33,432 nucleotides of DNA, taken from assembly GCA_041752735.1 (NCBI GenBank), contig JBGSVW010000002.1:1-33432 (forward strand), read 5' to 3'. The stretch comes from UBA1422 sp041752735. Its GTDB lineage: Bacteria; Bacillota; Clostridia; Peptostreptococcales; Anaerovoracaceae. The translations under genes were made by a program, and so were the position numbers. Positions 26,021-32,177 of the stretch are shown here, one piece after another. Below the pieces are notes generated by a model. It did not search any database, was not told the origin of the DNA, and worked only from the letters and a program-made list of their open reading frames with translations. Numbering within the stretch: position 1 is the first letter of the stretch; every line of letters begins with the position of its first letter.

Positions 26021-27052
26021 ATGGCATATCAGGTCGGCAACAAAAAAGAGCATGCCTTTGTCACCATCGGCAGAGACATTAAAGAAGGCGGTTTCCCAAA
26101 CCTTCTTCTTCTTTGTGGAGAAGAAACCTATTTGACGAAATGGGCATTGGATCTGTTGGTTTCCAAAACGGTTGAATCATTAGCAAGAACCATAGACTAT
26201 TCGCTTTTGGATGGCAAAGAAATTACATGGAATGAAATTTTAAATCAATGTGAAACATTGCCTATGTTGTCTGAAAAGAGAGTTGTGGCGGTTTCGGATT
26301 TCTCTCCCGGCCAACCAAAGGAAATGCTAGAAGATTTTTTGCATTTGCCCGAACATACGTTACTCATTTTTTTACAAAGTGGTGCCTGTGACCGAACCAA
26401 AAAAACCGGACTGGCCTCACTGGTTGCCGCAACAGGAAAAATCTATGAATTTGAACCGCTGGAAGAGTCTCAGCTGAAAGCTTTTATTCAGAAACGCTTG
26501 AAGTCGGCGGGGGTGTTAGTTAAACCATCGGTGTTATCATTTCTCATAACAGCCAGCGGCTACGGGGAGCGGGATAGCACATACAATTTATTTCAACTTG
26601 AAAACGACTTAACAAAAATGGTCGCCCACAGATCAGGGGATGAACTCAACTTAGATGATGTCAAAGCATGTTTGTCAGAAACCATTGAAACCAATACGTT
26701 TGCAATGCTTGATGCAATCGGTAAGAATAGGAAAGATGAAGCATTCCGCTTGCTGCATGATATGTTTCGCAGCGGTGAAAATGCGTACCGGCTACTTTCC
26801 ACCATTACTTCACAGATGGAGTTGATGCTATGTGTAAAGGAATTGCGGCAAGAGGGCCGAAGCCCTGTAGAAATAAAAAATGAATTAAATGTTCATGAAC
26901 TCCGAATCAAAAAAGCGCTGGCCTTTTCAGAAAAATTCAGTATAGGCGAGCTAAAAGGAATTTTGGTGAACATTTATAAGGTAGATAATCAAATTAAAAC
27001 CGGTGTGCTAGAATCAGAAATGGCACTTGAGATGGTGATTGCGGAAATATAA
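26021..27052 (+). CDS. holA: DNA polymerase III delta subunit
   Basis: HolA is the clamp-loader delta subunit, which opens the beta clamp. I choose the ATG at 26021, one base after the comEC stop and behind AAGGGAACC, giving 343 residues (family about 330-345). The fold is visible from PNLLLLCGEETYLTKWALDLL at about 25-45, FLQSGACDRTKKTGL in the AAA-like domain, the lid/helical region with NTFAMLDAIGKNRKDEAFRLL, and the collar segment near the C terminus. comEC-holA adjacency is widespread in Firmicutes. The 3' end lies in an imperfect triple repeat that includes the stop codon. Confidence 0.95.
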   Translation: MAYQVGNKKEHAFVTIGRDIKEGGFPNLLLLCGEETYLTKWALDLLVSKTVESLARTIDYSLLDGKEITWNEILNQCETLPMLSEKRVVAVSDFSPGQPKEMLEDFLHLPEHTLLIFLQSGACDRTKKTGLASLVAATGKIYEFEPLEESQLKAFIQKRLKSAGVLVKPSVLSFLITASGYGERDSTYNLFQLENDLTKMVAHRSGDELNLDDVKACLSETIETNTFAMLDAIGKNRKDEAFRLLHDMFRSGENAYRLLSTITSQMELMLCVKELRQEGRSPVEIKNELNVHELRIKKALAFSEKFSIGELKGILVNIYKVDNQIKTGVLESEMALEMVIAEI

Positions 27053-27094
27053 AATGGTGATTGCCGAAATAAAAGGTGATTACTGAAATATTAG
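27032..27094 (+). repeat. Imperfect triple direct repeat across the holA stop
   Basis: Copies start at 27032, 27054 and about 27074, each about 20-22 bases and built on (A)TGGTGATTGCSGAAATA. The first copy encodes the holA end (MVIAEI) and includes its stop; the other two fill the gap to the next gene. The pattern suggests a local duplication. Confidence 0.8.
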
Positions 27095-27105
27095 AGGAGG
27101 ATTCT

Positions 27106-27570
27106 ATGTTCAGAGAAATGAGAAGAATTGGTAATGCATTGCCGAAAGAAGAAGCCATCGCGATGCTTCAAAAGGCGACCAACGGTGTACTGTCGGTCAC
27201 GGGAGACGATGGATATCCCTATGGTGTCCCCGTCAGCTTCGTATACCGTAATAGTCAGATCGTATTCCACTGTGCAACGGAAGGCCATAAGATTGATGCC
27301 ATCCTACGAAATCCAAAAGTATCTTTTTGTGTCGTAGAACAGGATATGATTATCCCTGAAGACTTCAATACCCTCTACCGAAGTACCATTGCATTTGGGA
27401 CAGCTCGGATTTTATCGGGTGAAGAAAAAAGGGAATATATTGAAGCCATTGCCAAAAGGTATGCACCGGATTATGACAAAGAAGCCAAAGCATATATTGC
27501 ATCAGATTGGTCGGGATTCAATGTTGTTGTTATTGATGTGGAGCATTTAACAGGAAAAGCCGGAGACTGA
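27106..27570 (+). CDS. NimA-like pyridoxamine 5'-phosphate oxidase family flavoprotein
   Basis: This 154-residue protein belongs to the split-barrel FMN-binding PNPOx superfamily, subgroup of 5-nitroimidazole-resistance-type (NimA) proteins. Family marks are the N-terminal RRIGNALPKEEAIAML, then GVLSVTGDDGYPYGVPVSFVY, the HCATEGHKIDAILRNPKVSF block with the conserved histidine, and a Trp near the C terminus (SDWSGFNVVVIDVEHLTGK). The start is the ATG at 27106 behind a perfect GAGGAGG; the open frame extends ten codons upstream into the repeat. Physiological substrate unknown; flavin-dependent reduction of small molecules is an inference. Resistance to nitroimidazoles should not be assumed from sequence alone. 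Confidence 0.86.
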   Translation: MFREMRRIGNALPKEEAIAMLQKATNGVLSVTGDDGYPYGVPVSFVYRNSQIVFHCATEGHKIDAILRNPKVSFCVVEQDMIIPEDFNTLYRSTIAFGTARILSGEEKREYIEAIAKRYAPDYDKEAKAYIASDWSGFNVVVIDVEHLTGKAGD

Positions 27571-27578
27571 TCTCCGGC
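27559..27578 (+). terminator. GC-rich hairpin at the end of the NimA-like gene
   Basis: GCCGGAGA and TCTCCGGC form a perfect 8-bp stem with a CTGA loop that contains the stop codon. No T-run follows directly, so by itself it is a weak intrinsic terminator; the AT-rich hairpin about 45 bases on may complete it. Confidence 0.4.
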
Positions 27579-27622
27579 CTTGGCTTATCATTTCAGAAGA
27601 TGTTCTGAATAGATGTAATGAT

Positions 27623-27662
27623 AAAATAAGATATGCTGCGTTTGCAGTGTGTCTTATTTTTT
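27623..27662. terminator. Bidirectional terminator between the NimA-like gene and crt
   Basis: AAAATAAGA...CTGC pairs with GCAG...TCTTATTTT across GTTT, with a short mismatch inside, and ends in a run of T on the plus strand; on the minus strand the complement also ends T-rich. It overlaps the crotonase stop codon and serves both converging genes. Confidence 0.75.
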
Positions 27663-28430
27663 AATAAATTTTGCAGGTCTTTTTTCGAAGAAAGCACTTA
27701 TGCCTTCCATTTTGTCCTGGGTATCAAAAAGTTCGGCAAATCCCTCAACTTCAAGGGCAGAGGCACCGGAAGTATCCATATCGTACCCTACATCTATGGT
27801 AGTTTTCGCTGATGCCACCGCTAAAGGAGCCTTGGAGATAATTTTTATGGCAAGCGCAGTCGCCACATCCATTAAATGCTCGGGGGCGACAACTTTTTCT
27901 ACTAGACCAATTCTGTTGGCTTCCTGGGCATCAATAATATCCCCAGTCATAATCAATAATTTTGCCATCCCTTTTCCAACAAGCCGGGGTAGTCGTAGCG
28001 TTCCGCCAAATCCTGGAATGATACCCAAATTTACTTCTGGTTGTCCGAATTTTGCTCTCTCCGATGCAATTCGGATGTCACAAGCCATTGCCAGCTCGCA
28101 ACCTCCACCTAAGGCAAAACCATTGACAGCAGCAATGACAGGTTTTGGAGTGGATTCAATTAGATTCATTACCCGATGACCATTGGCACTCAATTTATGT
28201 GCAGCAACTGAATTCATCTCTTGCATGGCCGCGATATCTGCTCCGGCCACAAAGGCCTTTCCTTCGCCTGTGACGATGATTGCCATTACGGACTCATCCT
28301 TTGCTACTTGAGTGAAGGCATCGAAAAGATCATTCAATACATCGTTATTCAAAGAATTCATTGCATCCGGCCTATTGACGGTAACGGTTGCAATACCTTG
28401 ATTGATTTCGATTTTAACATTATTGTACAT
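27654..28430 (-). CDS. crt: Enoyl-CoA hydratase/crotonase
   Basis: Crotonases hydrate crotonyl-CoA to 3-hydroxybutyryl-CoA. The 258 residues have the usual length; the oxyanion-hole segment AFVAGADIAAM (about 59-69), and both catalytic glutamates, E112 in GGGCELAMACD and E132 in FGQPEVNLGIIPGFGG, are present. This full catalytic pair argues for a hydratase rather than an isomerase or a dehalogenase-type member. In this window it can connect the crotonyl-CoA made by AbfD to the oxidative branch (acetyl-CoA). It stands alone with its own promoter, apart from bcd-etf, unlike the classical crt-bcd-etfBA-hbd operon. Short-chain specificity is inferred. Confidence 0.9.
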   Translation of the reverse strand: MYNNVKIEINQGIATVTVNRPDAMNSLNNDVLNDLFDAFTQVAKDESVMAIIVTGEGKAFVAGADIAAMQEMNSVAAHKLSANGHRVMNLIESTPKPVIAAVNGFALGGGCELAMACDIRIASERAKFGQPEVNLGIIPGFGGTLRLPRLVGKGMAKLLIMTGDIIDAQEANRIGLVEKVVAPEHLMDVATALAIKIISKAPLAVASAKTTIDVGYDMDTSGASALEVEGFAELFDTQDKMEGISAFFEKRPAKFIKK

Positions 28431-28460
28431 GGCGTTTTCCTTTCTGTTTCTATGGGATAT

Positions 28461-28489
28461 ATGGTAGCATGAAAGCCGGAAATGTTCAA
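28461..28489 (-). promoter_or_regulatory. Putative crt promoter
   Basis: On the minus strand TTGAAC (28489-28484), a 17-base spacer and TACCAT (28466-28461) with an upstream TGC extension precede crt by about 30 bases. It lies in the 67-base gap after thiT, so crt has a transcript of its own. Confidence 0.6.
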
Positions 28490-28497
28490 CTTTATGT

Positions 28498-29067
28498 TTA
28501 AGTTCGTGTGGGAGATTCTGCCTGCAGGCGGAGTTTATTTAAGGTATTTCTTACAGTAGGAACAAGAAGAACAATCACTGTCATAGCAGCCTCAGCCCCA
28601 AGATAAGTCAGGTTGTACCACAACGACCAAGTAAGCCCGTTGAAATTCTCTGGTGCATATGCGCTGAAAAAGATGAAACCAGAAAGGACTGCAACGATGT
28701 ATCGGCAGAAAACACCAATGAGATATCCTCCAATTAATCCAATTTTTTTATGATTTCGAAGCACACCACCAACTGCCAGTGCCCCAAAAGCCATGGGATA
28801 ATCCAAAAATACCTGGACAGGATGTACGATGAATGGGTTGAGCAATAAATTAAGAATGCCAACTCCGACACCAACAAGCATCCCTTTGGACATGCCGAAA
28901 TAGTAAGCAGCTAAAAATACCGGAAGCATGGAGAAGGGTGTGACCGAGCCACCCTGAGGCATGCGAAACAGAGTCAATGCGCCGAGGGCGACAGACAAGG
29001 CCATTAAAATGGCTGAGATAGCAAGAATTTTTGTGGCGGGTATCTTGCCCCCACTTTGAATAGACAT
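28498..29067 (-). CDS. thiT: Energy-coupled thiamine transporter ThiT
   Basis: ThiT is the substrate-binding S component of an ECF transporter for thiamine; it needs the shared EcfAA'T module encoded elsewhere. The 189-residue protein has about six hydrophobic helices. Family marks are ILMALSVALGALTLFRMPQGGSV with PFSMLPVFLAAYYFG, the LNPFIVHPVQVFLDYPMAFG segment, and the C-terminal WSLWYNLTYLGAE aromatic region that lines the thiamine pocket. Its leader contains a TPP riboswitch, which independently supports thiamine as substrate. AAGGAGG lies eight bases before the ATG and can be sequestered in a hairpin. Confidence 0.95.
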   Translation of the reverse strand: MSIQSGGKIPATKILAISAILMALSVALGALTLFRMPQGGSVTPFSMLPVFLAAYYFGMSKGMLVGVGVGILNLLLNPFIVHPVQVFLDYPMAFGALAVGGVLRNHKKIGLIGGYLIGVFCRYIVAVLSGFIFFSAYAPENFNGLTWSLWYNLTYLGAEAAMTVIVLLVPTVRNTLNKLRLQAESPTRT

Positions 29068-29074
29068 AAAAAAA

Positions 29075-29097
29075 CCTCCTTACGAAATAGGAGGGGA
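29075..29097 (-). promoter_or_regulatory. Shine-Dalgarno-sequestering switch of thiT
   Basis: On the minus strand CCTCCT (29094-29089) can pair perfectly with the thiT ribosome site AGGAGG (29080-29075) over an eight-base loop, followed by seven T. The overlapping TCCCCT (29097-29092) can instead pair with AGGGGA (29197-29192) in the aptamer. This gives a mutually exclusive ON/OFF arrangement. Translational control is favoured, but the T-run allows a weak terminator reading as well. Confidence 0.6.
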
Positions 29098-29115
29098 CGG
29101 ACAATAAGTCCGTTT

Positions 29116-29202
29116 ACGCTTCCCTACGCCGTCTTTAAACGGATCAGGTTGTGAGGGTACTGCCGGCAATGCGGCCAATCTCAGCAAAAGCTCCCCTAGC
29201 AT
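29116..29202 (-). ncRNA. TPP riboswitch (THI element)
   Basis: Read on the minus strand, the conserved blocks occur in order: AGGGGAGC, GCTGAGA, ACCC, AACCTGATC and GCGTAGGGAAGC. Closing stem P1 is ATGCT (29202-29198) with AGCGT (29120-29116). These are the hallmark of the thiamine pyrophosphate aptamer. It lies 50 bases before thiT and lowers expression when TPP is abundant. Confidence 0.96.
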
Positions 29203-29250
29203 GAATTATTCAATTAATCGTTTTCACTACTCTCTTCAACGATTGACCAT

Positions 29251-29279
29251 ATCTTATCCAACCGGAAAGGGATTGTCAA
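29251..29279 (-). promoter_or_regulatory. Promoter of the TPP riboswitch-thiT transcript
   Basis: On the minus strand a perfect TTGACA (29279-29274), a 17-base spacer and TAAGAT (29256-29251) lie upstream of the aptamer, with a start near 29244. The -35 overlaps the stop codon of thiN, so thiT is transcribed separately and thiN is not under the riboswitch. Confidence 0.7.
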
Positions 29280-29929
29280 GGTGCAATCGTTTTCTTCGAA
29301 TATATAACAAGCAATGTGCCATGTTGAACTTGAATGGTTGCTGATGCTCCCGTAATTTCATTGCTGACACCCACCGGGAAATCTTGAGTTAGGATGGCAT
29401 TGGTTAGGGGATAAGCAAACCCTGTTAAAGTAACTCCGCTGGAAACGGGTGTCCAGGACAAGACTGAAACGGCATAACCCGGCATCGCTGCTAGGGTCAT
29501 GGATTGGTCAGTTAAGATATGGATTCTGTTGTTTTCATCCAGTAAACTAACTTTGATACCTTGATGGCTGAAACCGACTAGGTTCTGTAGGTTTGCAAGT
29601 GTATGGTCAATCCGACCGCCCAAACCGCCGACGATAATGATTTCATCGCAACCCTGTGTCAAAGCGTATTCCATGCAAAGAGCAGTATCGGTTTGATCTT
29701 TCTTTTGGGGTGCTTTGATCCAAAGAATTTCCTTCGGCAACTGATGGCGGTCAAACCCCGCTTCATCCAGAGAATCCATGTCACCAATTACAGCATAAGG
29801 TACCAGCCCGGCATGGAGTGCATGTAGCAAACCGCTATCGGCACACAAGATTAAATCTGAAGGCTGCGGTGTTATCAATTTTGTGATTTGTCCCTCAACA
29901 AGGGAGGGAATTAATATACATCTTTTCAT
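29276..29929 (-). CDS. thiN: Thiamine pyrophosphokinase
   Basis: Converts imported thiamine plus ATP to thiamine pyrophosphate. I take the ATG at 29929, giving 217 residues (family 205-220); the frame is open for another 77 codons upstream but that part has no homology-like features and crosses the nifU gene. Motifs: ADSG (30-33), GDMDS (49-53), KDQTD (77-81), GGLGGRIDHT (101-110) and the C-terminal region with SNEITGASATI. No ribosome binding site is near the ATG, but a -10 box ends seven bases before it, which suggests a leaderless mRNA. Adjacent thiT completes a thiamine salvage pair. Confidence 0.93.
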   Translation of the reverse strand: MKRCILIPSLVEGQITKLITPQPSDLILCADSGLLHALHAGLVPYAVIGDMDSLDEAGFDRHQLPKEILWIKAPQKKDQTDTALCMEYALTQGCDEIIIVGGLGGRIDHTLANLQNLVGFSHQGIKVSLLDENNRIHILTDQSMTLAAMPGYAVSVLSWTPVSSGVTLTGFAYPLTNAILTQDFPVGVSNEITGASATIQVQHGTLLVIYSKKTIAP

Positions 29930-29935
29930 ATGATG

Positions 29936-29965
29936 ATTATATATCTTGAAAAACCTCTTTGACAA
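29936..29965 (-). promoter_or_regulatory. Putative thiN promoter giving a leaderless transcript
   Basis: On the minus strand TTGTCA (29965-29960), an 18-base spacer and TATAAT (29941-29936) end six bases before the thiN ATG, so transcription would begin at or next to the A of the start codon. It overlaps the divergent nifU promoter. Confidence 0.55.
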
Positions 29966-29974
29966 GGATATAAT
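29946..29974 (+). promoter_or_regulatory. Putative promoter of the nifU-domain gene
   Basis: TTGAAA at 29946-29951, a 17-base spacer and a perfect TATAAT at 29969-29974 lead to a start near 29981, about 29 bases before the ATG. Confidence 0.7.
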
Positions 29975-30009
29975 GAAACCACGTGAAAAAACACAAAAAG
30001 GAGTACTAA

Positions 30010-30300
30010 ATGGACCAAAAAATCGTTGAAAATGTAAGGAATATTCTGAAATCTCAAGTCGACCCTGTGTTGGAACAACACTACGGCGGCGCGATTTTGA
30101 CGGGGATTGAGAATGGAGTCGCAATGGTGAGACTAACCGGGGCATGTGCCTCCTGCCCATCGGCTCAGGATACCATCGAAAGTGTTGTGAAAGATATTTT
30201 ATTGCCCCAGGTTCCGGAGCTAAAAGACGTAATATTAGACACTTCCGTCAGTGAGGACCTCATTGACATGGCAAAAAAAATATTAAATAAAGAAATATAG
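30010..30300 (+). CDS. nifU: NifU C-terminal-domain Fe-S scaffold/carrier protein
   Basis: A stand-alone Nfu domain, 96 residues, of the type that binds and delivers [4Fe-4S] clusters. The CxxC motif that ligates the cluster is C46-A-S-C49 in LTGACASCPSAQDTIE, preceded by the typical LEQHYGGAILTGIENGVAMVRL strand pattern. No N-terminal IscU-like or A-type domain is fused. AAAGGAG lies upstream of the ATG with an eight-base spacer. It lies 94 bases before abfD, whose product needs an unusual [4Fe-4S] cluster, but a long dyad separates the two, so a functional link is only an inference. Confidence 0.93.
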   Translation: MDQKIVENVRNILKSQVDPVLEQHYGGAILTGIENGVAMVRLTGACASCPSAQDTIESVVKDILLPQVPELKDVILDTSVSEDLIDMAKKILNKEI

Positions 30301-30332
30301 CAAATTGTGTATATTTGGTACAAAATTTGCTA
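30298..30332. repeat. 14-bp near-perfect inverted repeat between nifU and abfD
   Basis: TAGCAAATTGTGTA (30298-30311) and TACAAAATTTGCTA (30319-30332) pair at 13 of 14 positions around a seven-base loop. The left arm starts with the nifU stop codon, and the right arm ends in a -35-like TTGCTA. There is no T-run, so it may be an operator or an mRNA-end hairpin rather than a standard terminator. Confidence 0.8.
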
Positions 30333-30338
30333 GTTATT

Positions 30339-30361
30339 AAATGTGGTAAGTTATAACATTT
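30339..30361. promoter_or_regulatory. Operator-like dyad upstream of abfD
   Basis: A 23-bp dyad centred on G30350: left arm AAATGTGGTAA, right arm TTATAACATTT, matching at 9 of 11 positions. It overlaps TTATAA (30351-30356), which is 18 bases from TTGCTA at 30327-30332, and directly precedes a TATAAT at 30365-30370. A bound regulator would block abfD transcription. The regulator is unknown. Confidence 0.5.
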
Positions 30362-30394
30362 ACATATAATTCAAATAAAAGGAGTGATTTCATT

Positions 30395-31867
30395 ATGCTT
30401 ATGACAGGGCAACAGTACATCGACAGTTTAAGAAAACTAAATACCAGAGTATACATGTTTGGAGAAAAGATAGATAATTGGGTAGATCATCCAATTATCA
30501 GACCTTCAATCAACTGCGTCAGCATGACTTATGAGCTGGCTCATGATCCCCAATATGTAGATCTGATGACAGCAAAATCAAGTTTGACCGGCGAAACCGT
30601 CAATCGATTTGGCCATCTTCACCAGAGCACCGACGACCTTCGCAAGAAAGTCAAGATGCAACGTTTGCTGGGACAAAAAACAGCCAGCTGCTTCCAGCGT
30701 TGTGTTGGAATGGATGCTTTTAATGCCGTCTTTTCCACCACCTTCGAAATCGACAAGAAGTATGGAACCAGCTATCATCAGAACTTCGTCAACTATTTAA
30801 AGCATGTTCAAGCCAACGACTTGACTGTAGACGGTGCAATGACTGATCCTAAGGGCGACAGATCTCTGGCACCTTCCAAACAGAAGGATGCTGATCTGTT
30901 CCTGCACATCGTCGAAAGAAGACCTGACGGTATCGTAGTTCGTGGCGCTAAGGCCCACCAGACCGGTTCCATCAACTCCCACGAACACATCATTATGCCT
31001 ACCATTGCTATGGGTGAAGAAGATAAAGACTTTGCAGTATCCTTTGCTTGTCCTTCGGATGCAGACGGGCTTTACATGATTTACGGTCGACAATCCTGTG
31101 ATACCAGAAAACTGGAAGAGGGTGCCGATATCGATTTGGGCAACAAGCAGTTTGGTGGCCAGGAAGCTCTGGTTGTATTTGACAATGTATTCATCCCCAA
31201 CGACAAAATTTTCCTTTGCGGAGAATCTGAATTTGCAGGCATGATGGTTGAACGTTTTGCCGGATACCACAGACAATCCTATGGTGGATGCAAAGTCGGT
31301 GTTGGCGATGTGCTTATTGGTGCAGCAGCTCTGGCAGCAGACTACAATGGTGCCAACAAAGCATCTCATGTCAAAGATAAGTTAATTGAAATGACTCACT
31401 TGAACGAAACCCTGTATTGCTGCGGCATTGCATGCTCCGCTGAAGGGTATCCTACACAAGCAGGCAACTATCAGATTGATTTGTTGCTGGCTAACGTTTG
31501 CAAGCAGAATGTAACCCGTTTCCCCTATGAAATCGTCCGATTGGCCGAGGACATTGCAGGTGGACTCATGGTGACCATGCCGTCAGCAGCTGACTTCAGA
31601 TCAGATCTGGAAGTTGGAAGCAACGGAGAAACCCTTGGCGAGATATGCACCAAATACTTTGCTGCCGCTCCGACATGTACCACAGAAGAAAGAATGCGTG
31701 TATTGAGATTCCTCGAAAATATGTGTTTAGGCGCTTCCGCTGTAGGTTACAGAACTGAATCCATGCATGGCGCAGGTTCACCTCAGGCACAAAGAATCAT
31801 GATTGCAAGACAAGGAAACATAGAAGCCAAAAAAGAACTGGCCAAAGCCATTGCCGGTATCAAATAG
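30395..31867 (+). CDS. abfD: 4-Hydroxybutyryl-CoA dehydratase / vinylacetyl-CoA delta-isomerase
   Basis: AbfD dehydrates 4-hydroxybutyryl-CoA to crotonyl-CoA by a radical (ketyl) mechanism using FAD and a [4Fe-4S] cluster. At 490 residues it has the full length. All four cluster ligands known from the Clostridium aminobutyricum enzyme are at the same numbers: C99 and C103 in ASCFQRCVG, H292 and C299 in YHRQSYGGC. The C-terminal VGYRTESMHGAGSPQAQR segment is also typical. The three-cysteine-one-histidine set argues against 4-hydroxyphenylacetate monooxygenase, the other branch of the superfamily. AAAGGAG lies upstream; an in-frame second ATG at 30401 is possible. It is oxygen-sensitive in known cases, consistent with a strict anaerobe. 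Confidence 0.98.
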   Translation: MLMTGQQYIDSLRKLNTRVYMFGEKIDNWVDHPIIRPSINCVSMTYELAHDPQYVDLMTAKSSLTGETVNRFGHLHQSTDDLRKKVKMQRLLGQKTASCFQRCVGMDAFNAVFSTTFEIDKKYGTSYHQNFVNYLKHVQANDLTVDGAMTDPKGDRSLAPSKQKDADLFLHIVERRPDGIVVRGAKAHQTGSINSHEHIIMPTIAMGEEDKDFAVSFACPSDADGLYMIYGRQSCDTRKLEEGADIDLGNKQFGGQEALVVFDNVFIPNDKIFLCGESEFAGMMVERFAGYHRQSYGGCKVGVGDVLIGAAALAADYNGANKASHVKDKLIEMTHLNETLYCCGIACSAEGYPTQAGNYQIDLLLANVCKQNVTRFPYEIVRLAEDIAGGLMVTMPSAADFRSDLEVGSNGETLGEICTKYFAAAPTCTTEERMRVLRFLENMCLGASAVGYRTESMHGAGSPQAQRIMIARQGNIEAKKELAKAIAGIK

Positions 31868-31869
31868 TC

Positions 31870-32154
31870 ATGAAAATCGGTGTGAGATTTTGCGGAGGCT
31901 GTAACCCTAGATTTGACAGGGGCATAGCCCTTGAAAAGATTAGGGAAAGCAAGCCGGACGACGAATTCCTTCATGCTGTTGAAGGGGAAGAGTATGATAT
32001 GCTGCTGGTCATCGGCGGTTGCACAAATTGTTGCGCTACCTTTGACCACTTCCACTCCCATGCGGGAGTTGAAAAAATATGGAGCGAAGATCATATCCCA
32101 GAATTGCTGGAAGAAATCGAAATCGCACGAAAAAGGATTGCCAATCCTGAATAA
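31870..32154 (+). CDS. Small cysteine-rich protein of unknown function, between abfD and abfT
   Basis: I do not recognise a function for this 94-residue protein. It has two cysteine clusters: C8-G-G-C11 near the N terminus (VRFCGGCNPRFDRG) and C51, C54, C55 (VIGGCTNCCATFDH), followed by a His-rich H60, H62, H64. Each cluster follows a predicted beta strand (KIGVRF, YDMLLVIGG), which suggests a compact alpha/beta fold with paired metal or thiol sites. No signal peptide or membrane segment. It begins two bases after the abfD stop with no good ribosome site, so it is translationally coupled to abfD; abfT follows after 23 bases. Cluster delivery, redox protection of AbfD or metal binding are guesses. 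Confidence 0.85.
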   Translation: MKIGVRFCGGCNPRFDRGIALEKIRESKPDDEFLHAVEGEEYDMLLVIGGCTNCCATFDHFHSHAGVEKIWSEDHIPELLEEIEIARKRIANPE

Positions 32155-32177
32155 GTTGAAATGGAGGATGTCAAAAG

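Noticed and set aside
27649..28179. Open frame of 176 codons on the plus strand across crt
   Set aside because: It is the antisense shadow of the crotonase, which has both catalytic glutamates, full length and its own promoter; the plus frame has a low-complexity Ser/Pro/Ala composition and no ribosome site.
27654..28430. Crotonase taken as 3-hydroxybutyryl-CoA or 4-hydroxybutyrate dehydrogenase
   Set aside because: There is no Rossmann or iron-dehydrogenase motif; the two-glutamate crotonase signature is clear.
29930..30160. 77-codon N-terminal extension of thiN
   Set aside because: It runs antisense through nifU and its promoter, and its sequence is unlike thiamine pyrophosphokinase.
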